Shown: piece after piece, positions 38,147-47,898 of the stretch
How the letters are laid out: the number at the start of each line of letters is the position of its first letter
How positions within the stretch are numbered: the first letter of the stretch is position 1
Source: Helicobacter sp. MIT 99-5507
GTDB lineage: Bacteria > Campylobacterota > Campylobacteria > Campylobacterales > Helicobacteraceae
NCBI RefSeq assembly: GCF_003364295.1
Contig: NZ_NXLO01000002.1
Location: 1-64,000, forward strand
Direction: 5' to 3'
Length of the DNA: 64,000 nucleotides
Program-made: the position numbers and the translations under genes
The notes under the pieces: model-generated
Databases searched by the model: none
What the model was told of the DNA's origin: nothing
Seen by the model: the letters and a program-made list of their open reading frames with translations, nothing else

Positions 38147-40174
38147 TTAATTTTTTCTTTTATCTGCTAGTGATTGTTCTATCATCATATTTAAACTATT
38201 AAATGAATTATTTGCTCTTGCTATTTGGCTATCATATGCAGCAAATCTATTTGCCATCATTTCATATCTATTATTTATCAATTCAATATTTCTAGCTCTA
38301 TCATCTTTTAGACGTTTATCATCATTTTTAATACTTTCTTCAAATAATTTCAATATCGCACTATCACCAGTAGTCAAATTATCTAGCTCTTTGGATACAA
38401 GGGTAAATATACCTTGAGTTTCTGTCTCTTTGCCATTTATCGTTACAATACCACCTTTGAAAAAATCCCTTACTTTATCAGGATTGCTAGTTAGCTCATT
38501 TTGCAATTTACTCTCATCTAAAATAAGCAATCCATCATCATTAAAACTAAGTCCATAATCAATCATACTTTCATATCTGCCATCAACAAAACTTGCAGTT
38601 GCTAAAGCCCTATGTAAAGATCCTTTTATTACTCTAATATCACTTACGCCATTAAAGATTCCAGCAATCTTTGTATCTTCGTCATATCTAGTTAGTTCGT
38701 TTAGTTTTGGTATTAGTTGATTATAGCCTTCAACAAAAGCTTTTATTTCTTCTAGGATATTTGTATTATTTCTTCCAATACTTACATTTATATCTTTAGT
38801 GCTAGGTGATAAAAGCTCTAATGTAATACCACTTGCTATATCATCAATAGTATTATTTTGGCGAGATATATTAACACCATTATAAGTGATATTTGCATTT
38901 GAGGCTTTTTGGATATTTTTGATATTCATTTTTTTAGCAAGAATACTCCAATCCATAAACTTACCGGATTCTAAGCCAATCTTCTCTAATGCTTCTTTAT
39001 GTTCCTCTCCTGCTTTTATTGATACTTCTCCTGTATTTGTATTTATTGCTAAATATCCATCTTCAGTAATTGTTGCATAATAACCAGAAATTTCATTAAT
39101 AGCACTAACTATTGCTGCTTCATTCATCTCTTTGGTATTTCTAGTATCAGTGAGTAAAGATAAATCTAGATTTGTATCTCCAATTGTAATAATACCTGTA
39201 ATAAGCCCAGCTTCAATGGGACTTTTGCCAACCATTGTATTATCTTCAGTAATATTTTTCTTTGTAAAAAGCTGATCACTTTTTGCACCATTTATATTGA
39301 TACCAAAACCGCGTTTATCATTTAAAACAAGTTTTTTACCATCACCGCTAATATCAACACTAATATCACCATTTTCTAATAAATTTGCCATATCAGCATC
39401 TTGTTTCATAGCAGCCAGTATCGCTTCTTTTATTATGCTTGCATTTTGTTTAGATTCTGCATTATCATTTGATACAACAACTTTAATAGTTTTATTTACA
39501 CCATTAGAATCCATCATATTTATATTAAAATCGCCATCAGCAAGATTTAATGCACCGCTTATAATATCGCTTGAAACTAGGGTGCTACCAAAATATATAT
39601 TACCACCAGAACCTGTTTGTTTTGAATTTATCATTAATGAATATGCACTATCACCAACTCCTGTTTTCATAATAGAAGCATTTATATCGCCACCTGTCTC
39701 ATCAATAATCTTTTGAGCAATATTTTCTAATGTATCTGTTGAGCCTATTTTGATTTGATAGTCTTTGCCATCTATATGAAGTTTCATTATAGAATCTGCA
39801 CTAGAAAACAAATCATCTCTTGAGCTAAACTTAAGCCCTACTTCATTGATAGAATTTTTAGCAATCTCATTTACTTTGATAGTTATATCTTGAGTAGGCA
39901 CACCATCATTTACGCTTACTTTAAGTGCGCTTTCATCGCTTGATGTTGCATTTCTTTGCAAATATGAAGAATAATCAGAAATCTTTTTTGAATTATTCTT
40001 GATAGTGCTAAGCATGGTTTTAAGCCCTACAAGTTCGGTTTGTTTATTGATATTTTCTTGTAATTTTTTATCAATTGGTGTTATTTGTGCGTTTTCATCA
40101 ACTTTTTTTAATTTATCAATAACTTCATAATTTAAAACGCCACTACCAACTCCAAGCGAGCTTAATGGATTCAT
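38147..40174 (-). CDS. fliD: FliD flagellar filament cap
   Basis: A 675-residue filament cap protein, similar in length to other Helicobacter FliD. N-terminal FliD domain starts SSLGVGSGVLNYEVIDKLK; the C-terminal coiled region has FDSQIARANNSFNSL-type heptads near the end (YDSQIARANNSFNSL). The central domain is the surface-exposed, variable part. It follows flaG by nine bases, probably from the same FliA-dependent promoter. Confidence 0.93.
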   Translation of the reverse strand: MNPLSSLGVGSGVLNYEVIDKLKKVDENAQITPIDKKLQENINKQTELVGLKTMLSTIKNNSKKISDYSSYLQRNATSSDESALKVSVNDGVPTQDITIKVNEIAKNSINEVGLKFSSRDDLFSSADSIMKLHIDGKDYQIKIGSTDTLENIAQKIIDETGGDINASIMKTGVGDSAYSLMINSKQTGSGGNIYFGSTLVSSDIISGALNLADGDFNINMMDSNGVNKTIKVVVSNDNAESKQNASIIKEAILAAMKQDADMANLLENGDISVDISGDGKKLVLNDKRGFGININGAKSDQLFTKKNITEDNTMVGKSPIEAGLITGIITIGDTNLDLSLLTDTRNTKEMNEAAIVSAINEISGYYATITEDGYLAINTNTGEVSIKAGEEHKEALEKIGLESGKFMDWSILAKKMNIKNIQKASNANITYNGVNISRQNNTIDDIASGITLELLSPSTKDINVSIGRNNTNILEEIKAFVEGYNQLIPKLNELTRYDEDTKIAGIFNGVSDIRVIKGSLHRALATASFVDGRYESMIDYGLSFNDDGLLILDESKLQNELTSNPDKVRDFFKGGIVTINGKETETQGIFTLVSKELDNLTTGDSAILKLFEESIKNDDKRLKDDRARNIELINNRYEMMANRFAAYDSQIARANNSFNSLNMMIEQSLADKRKN

Positions 40175-40183
40175 ATTGCTAAT

Positions 40184-40564
40184 TTATCCTTGTGTATCTA
40201 ATATAATACTTATAATATCACGCATTTTTTTCATCAACTCCATTGCCTCATCAGTTGGTATTTTTCTTATTATTTCACCACTTTCTTTCTGTTTGATTGT
40301 TAAAACCAAAGATGATATATAATCTTCATAATCAAACATTAAATCTGTATTGACAGATTCCATTTCTTTGTTTAATTCTTTTACTAAGCTAAGCAATTGC
40401 TGTTCTAATTTGTCTTTTTCACTATCACTTAAGTTGCTAAGCTTATCATCTTCAACTCTAAATTGTGTAGTATATATATTTTGATTTAGTGTATTATCAT
40501 AATTGCTTTCTTGAGTTATGCTATATTGACTGCTAGAGCCCAAATTTTGTATTGTTGCATCCAT
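40184..40564 (-). CDS. flaG: FlaG-family flagellar protein
   Basis: About 126 residues. The C-terminal half LNKEMESVNTDLMFDYEDYISSLVLTI and SGEIIRKIPTDEAMELM is the FlaG/YvyC domain, which limits filament length in relatives. I chose the ATG at 40564 (DATIQNLGSSSQ), with AGGGA upstream, over an ATG-like start 15 codons earlier. A FliA-type promoter lies 49 bases upstream. Confidence 0.85.
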   Translation of the reverse strand: MDATIQNLGSSSQYSITQESNYDNTLNQNIYTTQFRVEDDKLSNLSDSEKDKLEQQLLSLVKELNKEMESVNTDLMFDYEDYISSLVLTIKQKESGEIIRKIPTDEAMELMKKMRDIISIILDTQG

Positions 40565-40612
40565 AATAATAAATCCCTTTTTATTAATATTGAAAATAAT
40601 ACTTTGCAAAAA

Positions 40613-40639
40613 GTATCGGCATATTTATATTTTTATTTA
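40613..40639 (-). promoter_or_regulatory. sigma-28 (FliA) promoter for flaG-fliD-fliS
   Basis: On the minus strand the sequence is TAAA, exactly 15 bases, then GCCGATAC. The known FliA consensus is TAAA-N15-GCCGATAA, so one base differs. The element overlaps the stop codon of the EnvC-like gene and sits just upstream of flaG, a class III flagellar gene in relatives. Confidence 0.85.
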
Positions 40640-41868
40640 TTAACATACACAAAATCAAGAGGATTAATATGCTTGTCTTTTTGTGTAACTTCAAAATTTA
40701 ATCTATCATTTACATATGCTATTGTAGCACCCTTTTTTACTATAGCACCTACTTTAATATTACTTGAGATCTCATCTAAATACGAATAAATAGTATGCAA
40801 ACCATTGCTATGCTCAATAATGACTACCATTCGTAGCATAGCTGTGCTTTTTGCAAATACTACTTTGCCATCAAGCACGCTTAATACCGCACTTCGTTTT
40901 TTTACACCAAATGTTACAAATTCATTAAATACTTTCATTTTATAAACTGGGTCAAAATATGGTCCATATTTTGTTTCAATTGTATAAGTCTTAAGTGGTG
41001 CAATTGTTTTCTTGCCACTATATCGTGCTGTGCTTACATTTCTATATGAGCTACCAATTTGCCTTACTTCAATTGGTGCGATATTATTACCAATTGATGG
41101 TGCATCTTTATCATCTTTTTGTAGTGCTTCTCGCTTTGCTTCTTGATTTTCTAATTCTTTCTTTTTTAAGATATCTAAATCAACTAGAATCTGCTGAATT
41201 TGCGTCCTTTCGTCATCTAGCCTTTTTATCTCATTATTATAAGATTCTACTTCATCCTTCATTTTTTTAGCTAAGGCTTGTTGCTCTAATTTTGAATTTT
41301 CTAAAGTTATCTTTTTTTCTCTTTGTGATGTGATAACAGATTTAGCAGTATTAATTTTTTCTTGTGCTATCCTCATCTCTTCTTTTAGCTTATCTTGCTC
41401 TTTTATCAAAGTATTGATTTTTTCTTTTGCTGAATTACTTAAGTGACTTAGAATCTCTTCACTCAATATTGATTCTTCATTTAATGGCTCTTTTTGGTTT
41501 AAAATCATAGTAATTGTCATGTCTTTTAAAACAATTCCTATTAACTCATTTTGTAAGGTATTTAATCTATCTGCTAATTTATTTAATTTATCTTTAGATT
41601 CGTTAAATATTTTTTCTTGTTGCTGATACAACTTCTGATTTATATTTATAGATTGTTGCAATTTTTTTATTTGCTTATCTAGCTCGTTAATCTTTTTATT
41701 TTTATCATTGATATTTTTACCAAGAGTATCTAGCTTTTTACTAAGCGCTGATTGCTTGGAACTAATAGTATTTAGTCTTTCTTGATTATGCTGTATTCTA
41801 GAATCTGTATCAGCAAATAAAAAACTAATAAATAAAATACAAAATAAAAATCTAATTCTACGCATCAA
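40633..41868 (-). CDS. EnvC-like murein hydrolase activator (coiled coil plus degenerate LytM domain)
   Basis: A 411-residue secreted protein: signal peptide (RRIRFLFCILFISFLFA), long coiled coil (about 20-240), then a C-terminal LytM/M23 fold (about 300-411). The zinc-binding residues of active M23 peptidases are missing: the first H-x-x-x-D is absent in VFNEFVTFG, the usual Y-x-H-L is YSYL and L-H-F-E is LNFE. This matches EnvC, which activates amidases and is controlled by FtsEX, whose genes lie directly upstream with a 4-base overlap. Confidence 0.85.
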   Translation of the reverse strand: MMRRIRFLFCILFISFLFADTDSRIQHNQERLNTISSKQSALSKKLDTLGKNINDKNKKINELDKQIKKLQQSININQKLYQQQEKIFNESKDKLNKLADRLNTLQNELIGIVLKDMTITMILNQKEPLNEESILSEEILSHLSNSAKEKINTLIKEQDKLKEEMRIAQEKINTAKSVITSQREKKITLENSKLEQQALAKKMKDEVESYNNEIKRLDDERTQIQQILVDLDILKKKELENQEAKREALQKDDKDAPSIGNNIAPIEVRQIGSSYRNVSTARYSGKKTIAPLKTYTIETKYGPYFDPVYKMKVFNEFVTFGVKKRSAVLSVLDGKVVFAKSTAMLRMVVIIEHSNGLHTIYSYLDEISSNIKVGAIVKKGATIAYVNDRLNFEVTQKDKHINPLDFVYVNK

Positions 41869-42677
41869 GGTTCTTTTTGAAATAAAATTACCACAAATAC
41901 TGAACTCATTGATATAACATAAGCTGCAAATAGCAATATAAAATAATCAATTATAAATGTAGTTGGGCTAAATATATTTATACCAAGCATAGAAACAATA
42001 GAGCTAATCTTATTAGTATTCACAATAAAAGCAACGATAAAAACAACAATCAATGCAGCAATAAAAGATGATGTAAGTGCTAGACGATAAAGTGGGGCAT
42101 TTTTTATTTTTGAATGCGCACCTAAATAAGTCATAATCTCCATTCTCTCGCTATGTTCAAATCTCCATACTTCAATTTGTTTAATCATCAAAAATAAACT
42201 TATTATAAAAATAAGCCCAGATAAAACAACAATACAGCCTTTTAATAATATAAGCAATCTATATGTTTGATCATGTGATTTACTAAAAGATTCCACTCTA
42301 GTAATATTGCCAAAAGACATTAAAGTTTTTTCAATTTCTTTTATTTGGCTTTGATTTGGAAATGAATTTAGAGTAATAGCATAGAAAAATGGTAAAGATT
42401 TTTTTAAATCATCAATATTTGTATCTTTAAACTTAGAATCTATATCATCCAATACTTGACTTGTATCCAAAAGGCGAATTGAATAAATATCGCTAATTGA
42501 TGCTTTTATATCTTCTTCTTTAATCTCATTTTGACTAACAAAAACTATTGCATAATTTTTTCCAATAACTTCTTCATGACTTACAACAGCACGATTTATA
42601 AGTAATACACTCTCAATACCAACAAGAAGTGCAATAAGTGGCACAAGTAGAGATAAATATTGTCTAAACCATATCAT
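41865..42677 (-). CDS. ftsX: FtsX cell-division ABC-like membrane protein
   Basis: A 270-residue protein with four membrane segments: about 8-28, 145-168, 195-222 and 245-266, and a periplasmic loop between the first two, as in FtsX. It passes ATP-driven movement of FtsE to a periplasmic coiled-coil activator. Divergent in sequence, but its position between ftsE (14-base overlap) and the EnvC-like gene is decisive. Confidence 0.85.
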   Translation of the reverse strand: MIWFRQYLSLLVPLIALLVGIESVLLINRAVVSHEEVIGKNYAIVFVSQNEIKEEDIKASISDIYSIRLLDTSQVLDDIDSKFKDTNIDDLKKSLPFFYAITLNSFPNQSQIKEIEKTLMSFGNITRVESFSKSHDQTYRLLILLKGCIVVLSGLIFIISLFLMIKQIEVWRFEHSERMEIMTYLGAHSKIKNAPLYRLALTSSFIAALIVVFIVAFIVNTNKISSIVSMLGINIFSPTTFIIDYFILLFAAYVISMSSVFVVILFQKEP

Positions 42678-43338
42678 AAACGACCTTATGTTCTATATAT
42701 AAATGCCTATAATTATTATCTATTTTATCTGGCATTCTATGTGTTACAACTACAATTGTAATTTTTAGCTGCTCATTTACACCTCGAAGGAGATTCCAAA
42801 TCATATCACTACTATAATCATCAAGATTCCCTGTTGGTTCATCAGCAAAAATTATCTTTGGATTTCCTGCTAGTGCTCTTGCAAGAGCCACTCTTTGCTG
42901 CTCTCCTCCGCTTAATTCTAATGGATATTTATTTGATTTGTGATCTAATTTTATATGTTTTAATAACCTTTCTGTTTTTATTTTACAAGTATTTTTTGGA
43001 AAATTATTTATTATCATTGGAAACATAATATTTTTTTCAATATTCCATTCTTTGATAAGTTTATAATCTTGAAATACAATACCAATTTGTCGTCTTAGTT
43101 TCATAATAGAAGATTTATTTGCATTATGAAGATTGAATCCACAAACATTTAGATGCCCATCACGAATCGGAAGATTCCCATACATAGACTTAAGTAAGGT
43201 TGATTTACCACTTCCGCTTACTCCTGTAATAAATGCAAATTCACCTTCTTTGATTTGAAAAGTCGCATTTGTGATTACAAGCGGGTCTTTATTGTATCCT
43301 AGGTTTAGATTTGATGCTGTGATGATTGACTGCTTCAA
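42664..43338 (-). CDS. ftsE: FtsE cell-division ATPase
   Basis: A 224-residue ABC ATPase: Walker [10 protein letters not shown], signature [15 protein letters not shown], Walker [13 protein letters not shown] and [15 protein letters not shown] and the small size are typical of FtsE. The start is TTG, embedded in the trmB stop (TTGA). Confidence 0.92.
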   Translation of the reverse strand: MKQSIITASNLNLGYNKDPLVITNATFQIKEGEFAFITGVSGSGKSTLLKSMYGNLPIRDGHLNVCGFNLHNANKSSIMKLRRQIGIVFQDYKLIKEWNIEKNIMFPMIINNFPKNTCKIKTERLLKHIKLDHKSNKYPLELSGGEQQRVALARALAGNPKIIFADEPTGNLDDYSSDMIWNLLRGVNEQLKITIVVVTHRMPDKIDNNYRHLYIEHKVVYDMV

Positions 43339-44504
43339 TTATTTACACTCCACTTTTTTATTAATTGTAGTGATTTTATATTTGCCTCTGTTTTTATTAT
43401 ATCGCCTAAAACCTCTACATTGCCATAATTATTAACCAATAAATAAATTTTACTTGGAGCACTAAATGCACCAAATAACACAAACAATACATAACCATTA
43501 TCAAATTTATAAATATTTTTTATATGTAAAAAATAATTATCACCAAATAATTTTAAATCACTAGAATCTAGAATCTTTTTTATATCAAGATTAGTAAAAT
43601 TAAAATTAGATTCTACATTATTAACATAATTCTTAGAATCTTTTAAGATAAATCTAGCTTCATAAATATCTTTATTTTGTTTCTTCCATCTTGCTTCATA
43701 TTTGCTAATAATTCGTGCTTGTGAATTAATAGATTTTTTTATATCAAATAAATGAAAATCTCTTGCCAAATCTAATGCATACGCAAAATATTCCGCACTA
43801 TCGCTACGCAATTCCAAAAATGCACCTTTTTTCAAAATCCTCTCACATTCTTTTAAAAACTCTTTGCTAAATACTCTTTTTGATGGATTCTTATCCCAAG
43901 GCACTGGAAAGTGCAAATATATAGAATCTGCCACATTTGAATCTAAAATATTAAATAAGATTCTACAATCTGCATTAATAATATATAAATTTTTTAAATC
44001 TAATAATTTGATTTGATTTAGCACCTGCTCTATTGCTCTATTGTAAATTTCAATTCCTAAAAATATAATATCTTTATTTTTTTGTGCCAAATCCAACAAA
44101 TGCCTACCAGAACCAAATCCAATCTCAATAGATAAATAATTTGATTTTTTATAAAGATTCGAGATATTTTCTTTTGTAGGTGATAAAAGATATGGGCTTA
44201 GATTCTCCTTATCTTTTTTTTGATTTAAATTATGAAATAAAACATCTGCATTGCATAATTCCATATAGATTTTTAATGCTTTTTTTACAATATCAATTGA
44301 ACTGCATTTTAGATGTTTATTATATTTTACAAGTACTTTATCGCCTCTATTTTGTTGAATAAAGAAAAAATAAAAATCCCTATATCTAACCAATACTAAA
44401 TTATCATCATATTTAATATTGTTAGCTATTAAAGAAAATAAAAAACCATCTTTGCTTATTGGATAAGCTATCTTGTCTATTTTTCTTGCATAAAAATGTG
44501 GCAT
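43335..44504 (-). CDS. trmB: tRNA (guanine-N7-)-methyltransferase
   Basis: A 389-residue protein, longer than the roughly 240-residue enterobacterial TrmB, as is usual in Campylobacterota. The central domain has LSIEIGFGSGRHLLDLA, IEIYNRAIEQVL, NADCRILF and SIYLHFPVPWDKNPSKRVFS, the TrmB signatures. The enzyme makes m7G46 in tRNA. Extra N-terminal (1-110) and C-terminal (about 290-389) parts are not explained. Confidence 0.88.
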   Translation of the reverse strand: MPHFYARKIDKIAYPISKDGFLFSLIANNIKYDDNLVLVRYRDFYFFFIQQNRGDKVLVKYNKHLKCSSIDIVKKALKIYMELCNADVLFHNLNQKKDKENLSPYLLSPTKENISNLYKKSNYLSIEIGFGSGRHLLDLAQKNKDIIFLGIEIYNRAIEQVLNQIKLLDLKNLYIINADCRILFNILDSNVADSIYLHFPVPWDKNPSKRVFSKEFLKECERILKKGAFLELRSDSAEYFAYALDLARDFHLFDIKKSINSQARIISKYEARWKKQNKDIYEARFILKDSKNYVNNVESNFNFTNLDIKKILDSSDLKLFGDNYFLHIKNIYKFDNGYVLFVLFGAFSAPSKIYLLVNNYGNVEVLGDIIKTEANIKSLQLIKKWSVNN

Positions 44505-44505
44505 T

Positions 44506-45693
44506 TTATTTTATCTGCAAAGTAACTTCTTGGGATTTTTTAGATTCTATGCCAAATTCATCAACTGCTACAACATAATAAGTATATTCTTTATCTGACA
44601 TATCATTATCTATAAAATAATTATCATCAACTCTAAATTTCATGCTACTGCCAAATAAACCACTTCTTCTATACACAAAATAATATTTTGCATCGCTACT
44701 TCCACTCCATTCTATCCTAGCTTTATTATTATCAATATAACCTTTTGTGATGTTTGGAGATTTTATCAATTCTTTTGTGCTGCCGCGTGCAGGCTCACTT
44801 TGCTCACTTTCAATGCCACTAGAATCTATTCCGCTGATCTTATAAAAATACTCTACACCTGGGGATTTATTGCCATCTATAAATTTTGCATCTTTTGTTG
44901 TTGCTATTTGATTGTATTTGCTATCAATTTTACTTGCACGAAAAATTTTATAATCTGAAATATTATTTAGAGGATTCCACTTTAGCTCAATTTTATCTAT
45001 ATAATTATTTGAAGCACTCAAAGTAGTATTTAAAATCGGTCTATCCTTTGTTTTTGCTATTACAATCTTGCTTGGACGAGATGGTGCGCCCAAAAAATCT
45101 ACCGCAATAATTCTATAACTATACGAGCTAGCATCATTTAGTTTCTCATCAAAATATTCAGCTGATAATCTACTATCAATATTTGCAATAGTTTTAAAAT
45201 TGATATTATCATCACTTCGCTGGATTAAATAATGTGATATTGAAGGATTTTTATGAGGACTCCAAATAAGTTTTACTTTTTTTGGATAATCATTTGATGC
45301 ATACAAATTTGTAACAGGAGCGATATATGATGTTTTTACTTTAATAATATCGCTTCTATCTGAATACGTATCCTTGCCTAAAACATAAAAGTAATAACTA
45401 TATTCTTTCTCTGGAATCAAATTTGTATCAACATAATGACTTATAAGCGGATTTTTAATATGAGCTATTTCTTTATAGCCCTCACCACTATTTCTATACA
45501 CAAGATATCCTTGTATTTTTGAATCTGTCATCACACTCCATTCAAACGCAACTTCGCTAACACCAACTATAGTTTTTATATTTTTTATTTTTGGGATATT
45601 ATTATCTACTCCGTTAAAATGTGATAAAGTGCTAGAACAGGCACTAAATATCATCGCTAAAATTATTAAATGAAATATTTGCAAGAATCTCAC
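44506..45693 (-). CDS. fibronectin type III repeat lipoprotein
   Basis: A 395-residue predicted lipoprotein with a leader ending MIFSAC. It contains about four fibronectin type III-like repeats of roughly 90 residues, each with VKLIWSPHKN/IELKWNPLNN/ARIEWSGSSD-type starts and SYSYRIIAVD or YTYYVVAVD ends. It presumably lies in the outer membrane or periplasm and mediates binding; no enzyme motif is seen. Start GTG at 45693 with GGAGA upstream, overlapping the rluD end by 50 bases. Confidence 0.82.
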   Translation of the reverse strand: MRFLQIFHLIILAMIFSACSSTLSHFNGVDNNIPKIKNIKTIVGVSEVAFEWSVMTDSKIQGYLVYRNSGEGYKEIAHIKNPLISHYVDTNLIPEKEYSYYFYVLGKDTYSDRSDIIKVKTSYIAPVTNLYASNDYPKKVKLIWSPHKNPSISHYLIQRSDDNINFKTIANIDSRLSAEYFDEKLNDASSYSYRIIAVDFLGAPSRPSKIVIAKTKDRPILNTTLSASNNYIDKIELKWNPLNNISDYKIFRASKIDSKYNQIATTKDAKFIDGNKSPGVEYFYKISGIDSSGIESEQSEPARGSTKELIKSPNITKGYIDNNKARIEWSGSSDAKYYFVYRRSGLFGSSMKFRVDDNYFIDNDMSDKEYTYYVVAVDEFGIESKKSQEVTLQIK

Positions 45694-46594
45694 TTACCAT
45701 CTCCATATCAAAATTATTTTTTAAATATAAATTCATATCATCAAAAATATTGGCATAAAACGACATTTTACCATTTTTAAGATGCTCTAAGTATAAAAAA
45801 TAAGAATGCAACATCACCCGAAAATCATTTCCTTTATACCCATACAAACTATCGCCTATAATATGCCTATTTATGCTCTCTAAATGTGCTCTAATTTGAT
45901 GTGTGCGTCCGGTGTAAAGCTTTGCAAGTATTAATTCTTGTTTAGAATCCTTGCTTAATAATAATTTATAAAATTTACTTTTTGAATATCTACCATTTTT
46001 TTGTTTTGATATTTTTAAGCGATTTTTTGGATTTTTAGCTAGATTACATTCTATCACCATATCACTTTTTAGTGGTGCATCAATGATTGCAATATAGAAT
46101 CTACCCATTGTTTTATTTTGTAATTGCAAGCTAAGCGATGAATGCGAAATATTATTTTTAGCAACCACCATTGCACCACTTGTTTGCTTATCGAGGCGAT
46201 GGACTATGCCTTCTTTTTTCTCTCCACTAATATTTGATAGTTGTTTATTATTTGCCTTTAACCAATCTACAAGGCTGCTTTCTTTTAGCGATGGTGCACC
46301 ATGTGTAGCGATATATGGAGGTTTGTTAATCACTAATATATCATCATCTTCATATATAATCTCAACATCAAAATCTATACAAAAAGAGCAATCTTGATTG
46401 TTAGATTCTGGCTTTTCAATTTTGATAATATCATTTTCTTTTACCAAAACACCGGATTTTGTTGCGATATTATCATTTATAGTAATTAGCTTATTTTTTA
46501 TTAGATTTGGAATCTGACTTCGTGAGATATTTAATTTAGAGCTTAAAAATAAATCAAGCCTTATTAGAGAGATAGAATCGCATTTAATTTCCAA
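45644..46594 (-). CDS. RluD-family pseudouridine synthase
   Basis: A 316-residue protein with an N-terminal S4-like domain (about 1-70), then VINKPPYIATHGAP, the catalytic motif GIVHRLDKQTSGAMVVAKN (active-site aspartate in HRLDKQTSG) and YTGRTHQIRAHLE. It modifies uridines in rRNA or tRNA; which of RluA/C/D it equals is not settled. TTG start. First gene of a long minus-strand run reaching dapD. Confidence 0.88.
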   Translation of the reverse strand: MEIKCDSISLIRLDLFLSSKLNISRSQIPNLIKNKLITINDNIATKSGVLVKENDIIKIEKPESNNQDCSFCIDFDVEIIYEDDDILVINKPPYIATHGAPSLKESSLVDWLKANNKQLSNISGEKKEGIVHRLDKQTSGAMVVAKNNISHSSLSLQLQNKTMGRFYIAIIDAPLKSDMVIECNLAKNPKNRLKISKQKNGRYSKSKFYKLLLSKDSKQELILAKLYTGRTHQIRAHLESINRHIIGDSLYGYKGNDFRVMLHSYFLYLEHLKNGKMSFYANIFDDMNLYLKNNFDMEMVSEILANISFNNFSDDI

Positions 46595-46660
46595 GTATTC
46601 ATCACTTTTATTAGTTTTTTTGTTAGAATTGTAACTAAATTACTTTAAGGATATTTTGTT

Positions 46661-47788
46661 TTGTTTAATGTCAATAGAAGGATTATTGCACATTTTGACT
46701 ATCTAATCATACTAACCACACTTCCAATAATACTAATATCTTTAAAACTAATTTATGAAGTAAATCCAAATCTAACAATAAAACAAATCATTTATATATC
46801 TGTTACAATTTTTATTAGTCTTGTGATTTTTTTGATACCAATAAAACGATTTTTTTGGCTTATACCATTTTATTATTGGTTGATTATTATATTGCTTGTG
46901 TCAGTTGAATTCTTTGGTGTTACAAAATATGGAGCACAAAGGTGGATTGAGATTCCTTTTATTAATATTTCATTGCAACCAAGTGAATTTATAAAAAGTG
47001 CATTAATCCTCATGCTTGCATATAATATAAGCAATGACCCACCACCAAAAGATGGATATAAATTAAAAGGATTTTTAAAACATTCATTTTTTATATTATT
47101 ACCTGTTATATTAGTAAAGATTCAGCCAGATTTAGGGACATCAATACTTATTTTTATAATGGGATATGGGGTTTTATTTTTGGTTGGAATCCACAAAAAA
47201 ATACTTGCAGCAATTGCAACTATTGTTGCAATAATGCTTATTGCTATTCCAATTATAATGCCAATTATTAATAATTATTTGCATGCTTATCAGCTAAATA
47301 GAATCGAGCAATTCCTAAGCCCAAAACCACAATACCAAGTCCAACAATCAATGATTGCAATAGGAAGTGGAGGCTTTTTTGGAAAAGAATTAGAAAATGC
47401 AACACAAGCACAACTAAATTTTTTGCCAGTTCCAGAGAGTGATTTTATATTTCCTTATCTAATGGAGCGATTTGGATTATTGGGAGCTATTGTAATATTA
47501 TTTTTATATGGATTATTGATATTGCATTTACTCATCTTAAGCTACACACACAAAAAAGATAGAATCTTGCAAGTTTTGAGTGCTTCTATTGGATTTTTAC
47601 TTTTCATTCATGTAAGCGTAAATATATTAATGACAATAAAATTAGCCCCTGTTGTTGGAGTGCCGCTTCCATTTCTTAGCTATGGTGGAAGTAGCTTTTT
47701 GACCTTTGGCGTGTTGTTTGCATTATTACAAAATCTACTTGCTTTTAGATTTGTATTTGAGTATAATTCATCTCCCTTTGCCAAATGA
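46661..47788 (+). CDS. rodA: RodA peptidoglycan glycosyltransferase (SEDS family)
   Basis: A 375-residue SEDS protein with about ten membrane segments. Signatures: GAQRWIEIPFINISLQPSEFIK, PDLGTSIL, the large loop with FLPVPESDFIFPYLMERFG, and GVPLPFLSYGGSSFL near the end. It polymerises glycan strands for rod-shape elongation with a class B PBP. TTG start with TAAGGA ten bases upstream. The tRNA gene begins one base after the stop codon. Confidence 0.92.
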   Translation: MFNVNRRIIAHFDYLIILTTLPIILISLKLIYEVNPNLTIKQIIYISVTIFISLVIFLIPIKRFFWLIPFYYWLIIILLVSVEFFGVTKYGAQRWIEIPFINISLQPSEFIKSALILMLAYNISNDPPPKDGYKLKGFLKHSFFILLPVILVKIQPDLGTSILIFIMGYGVLFLVGIHKKILAAIATIVAIMLIAIPIIMPIINNYLHAYQLNRIEQFLSPKPQYQVQQSMIAIGSGGFFGKELENATQAQLNFLPVPESDFIFPYLMERFGLLGAIVILFLYGLLILHLLILSYTHKKDRILQVLSASIGFLLFIHVSVNILMTIKLAPVVGVPLPFLSYGGSSFLTFGVLFALLQNLLAFRFVFEYNSSPFAK

Positions 47789-47789
47789 T

Positions 47790-47866
47790 GGACTTTTAGC
47801 TCAGCTGGTTAGAGCTATCGGCTCATAACCGATAGGTCGCAGGTTCGAGTCCTGCAAAGTCCACCA
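47790..47866 (+). tRNA. tRNA with CAT anticodon (elongator Met; Ile2 cannot be excluded)
   Basis: A full 77-base cloverleaf with encoded CCA. Acceptor arms GGACTTT and AAAGTCC pair perfectly; the anticodon stem ATCGG/CCGAT encloses CTCATAA; the T loop is GGTTCGAGTCC. The first base pair G-C and absence of GGG/CCC in the anticodon stem rule out initiator tRNA. Lysidine modification to read AUA as Ile cannot be judged from sequence. Confidence 0.95.
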
Positions 47867-47898
47867 CTTTTAAAAAAAATAAATAGATAAAAACAAAT

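Noticed and set aside
39297-39716. Plus-strand frame inside fliD
   Set aside because: Antisense shadow of fliD with biased composition.
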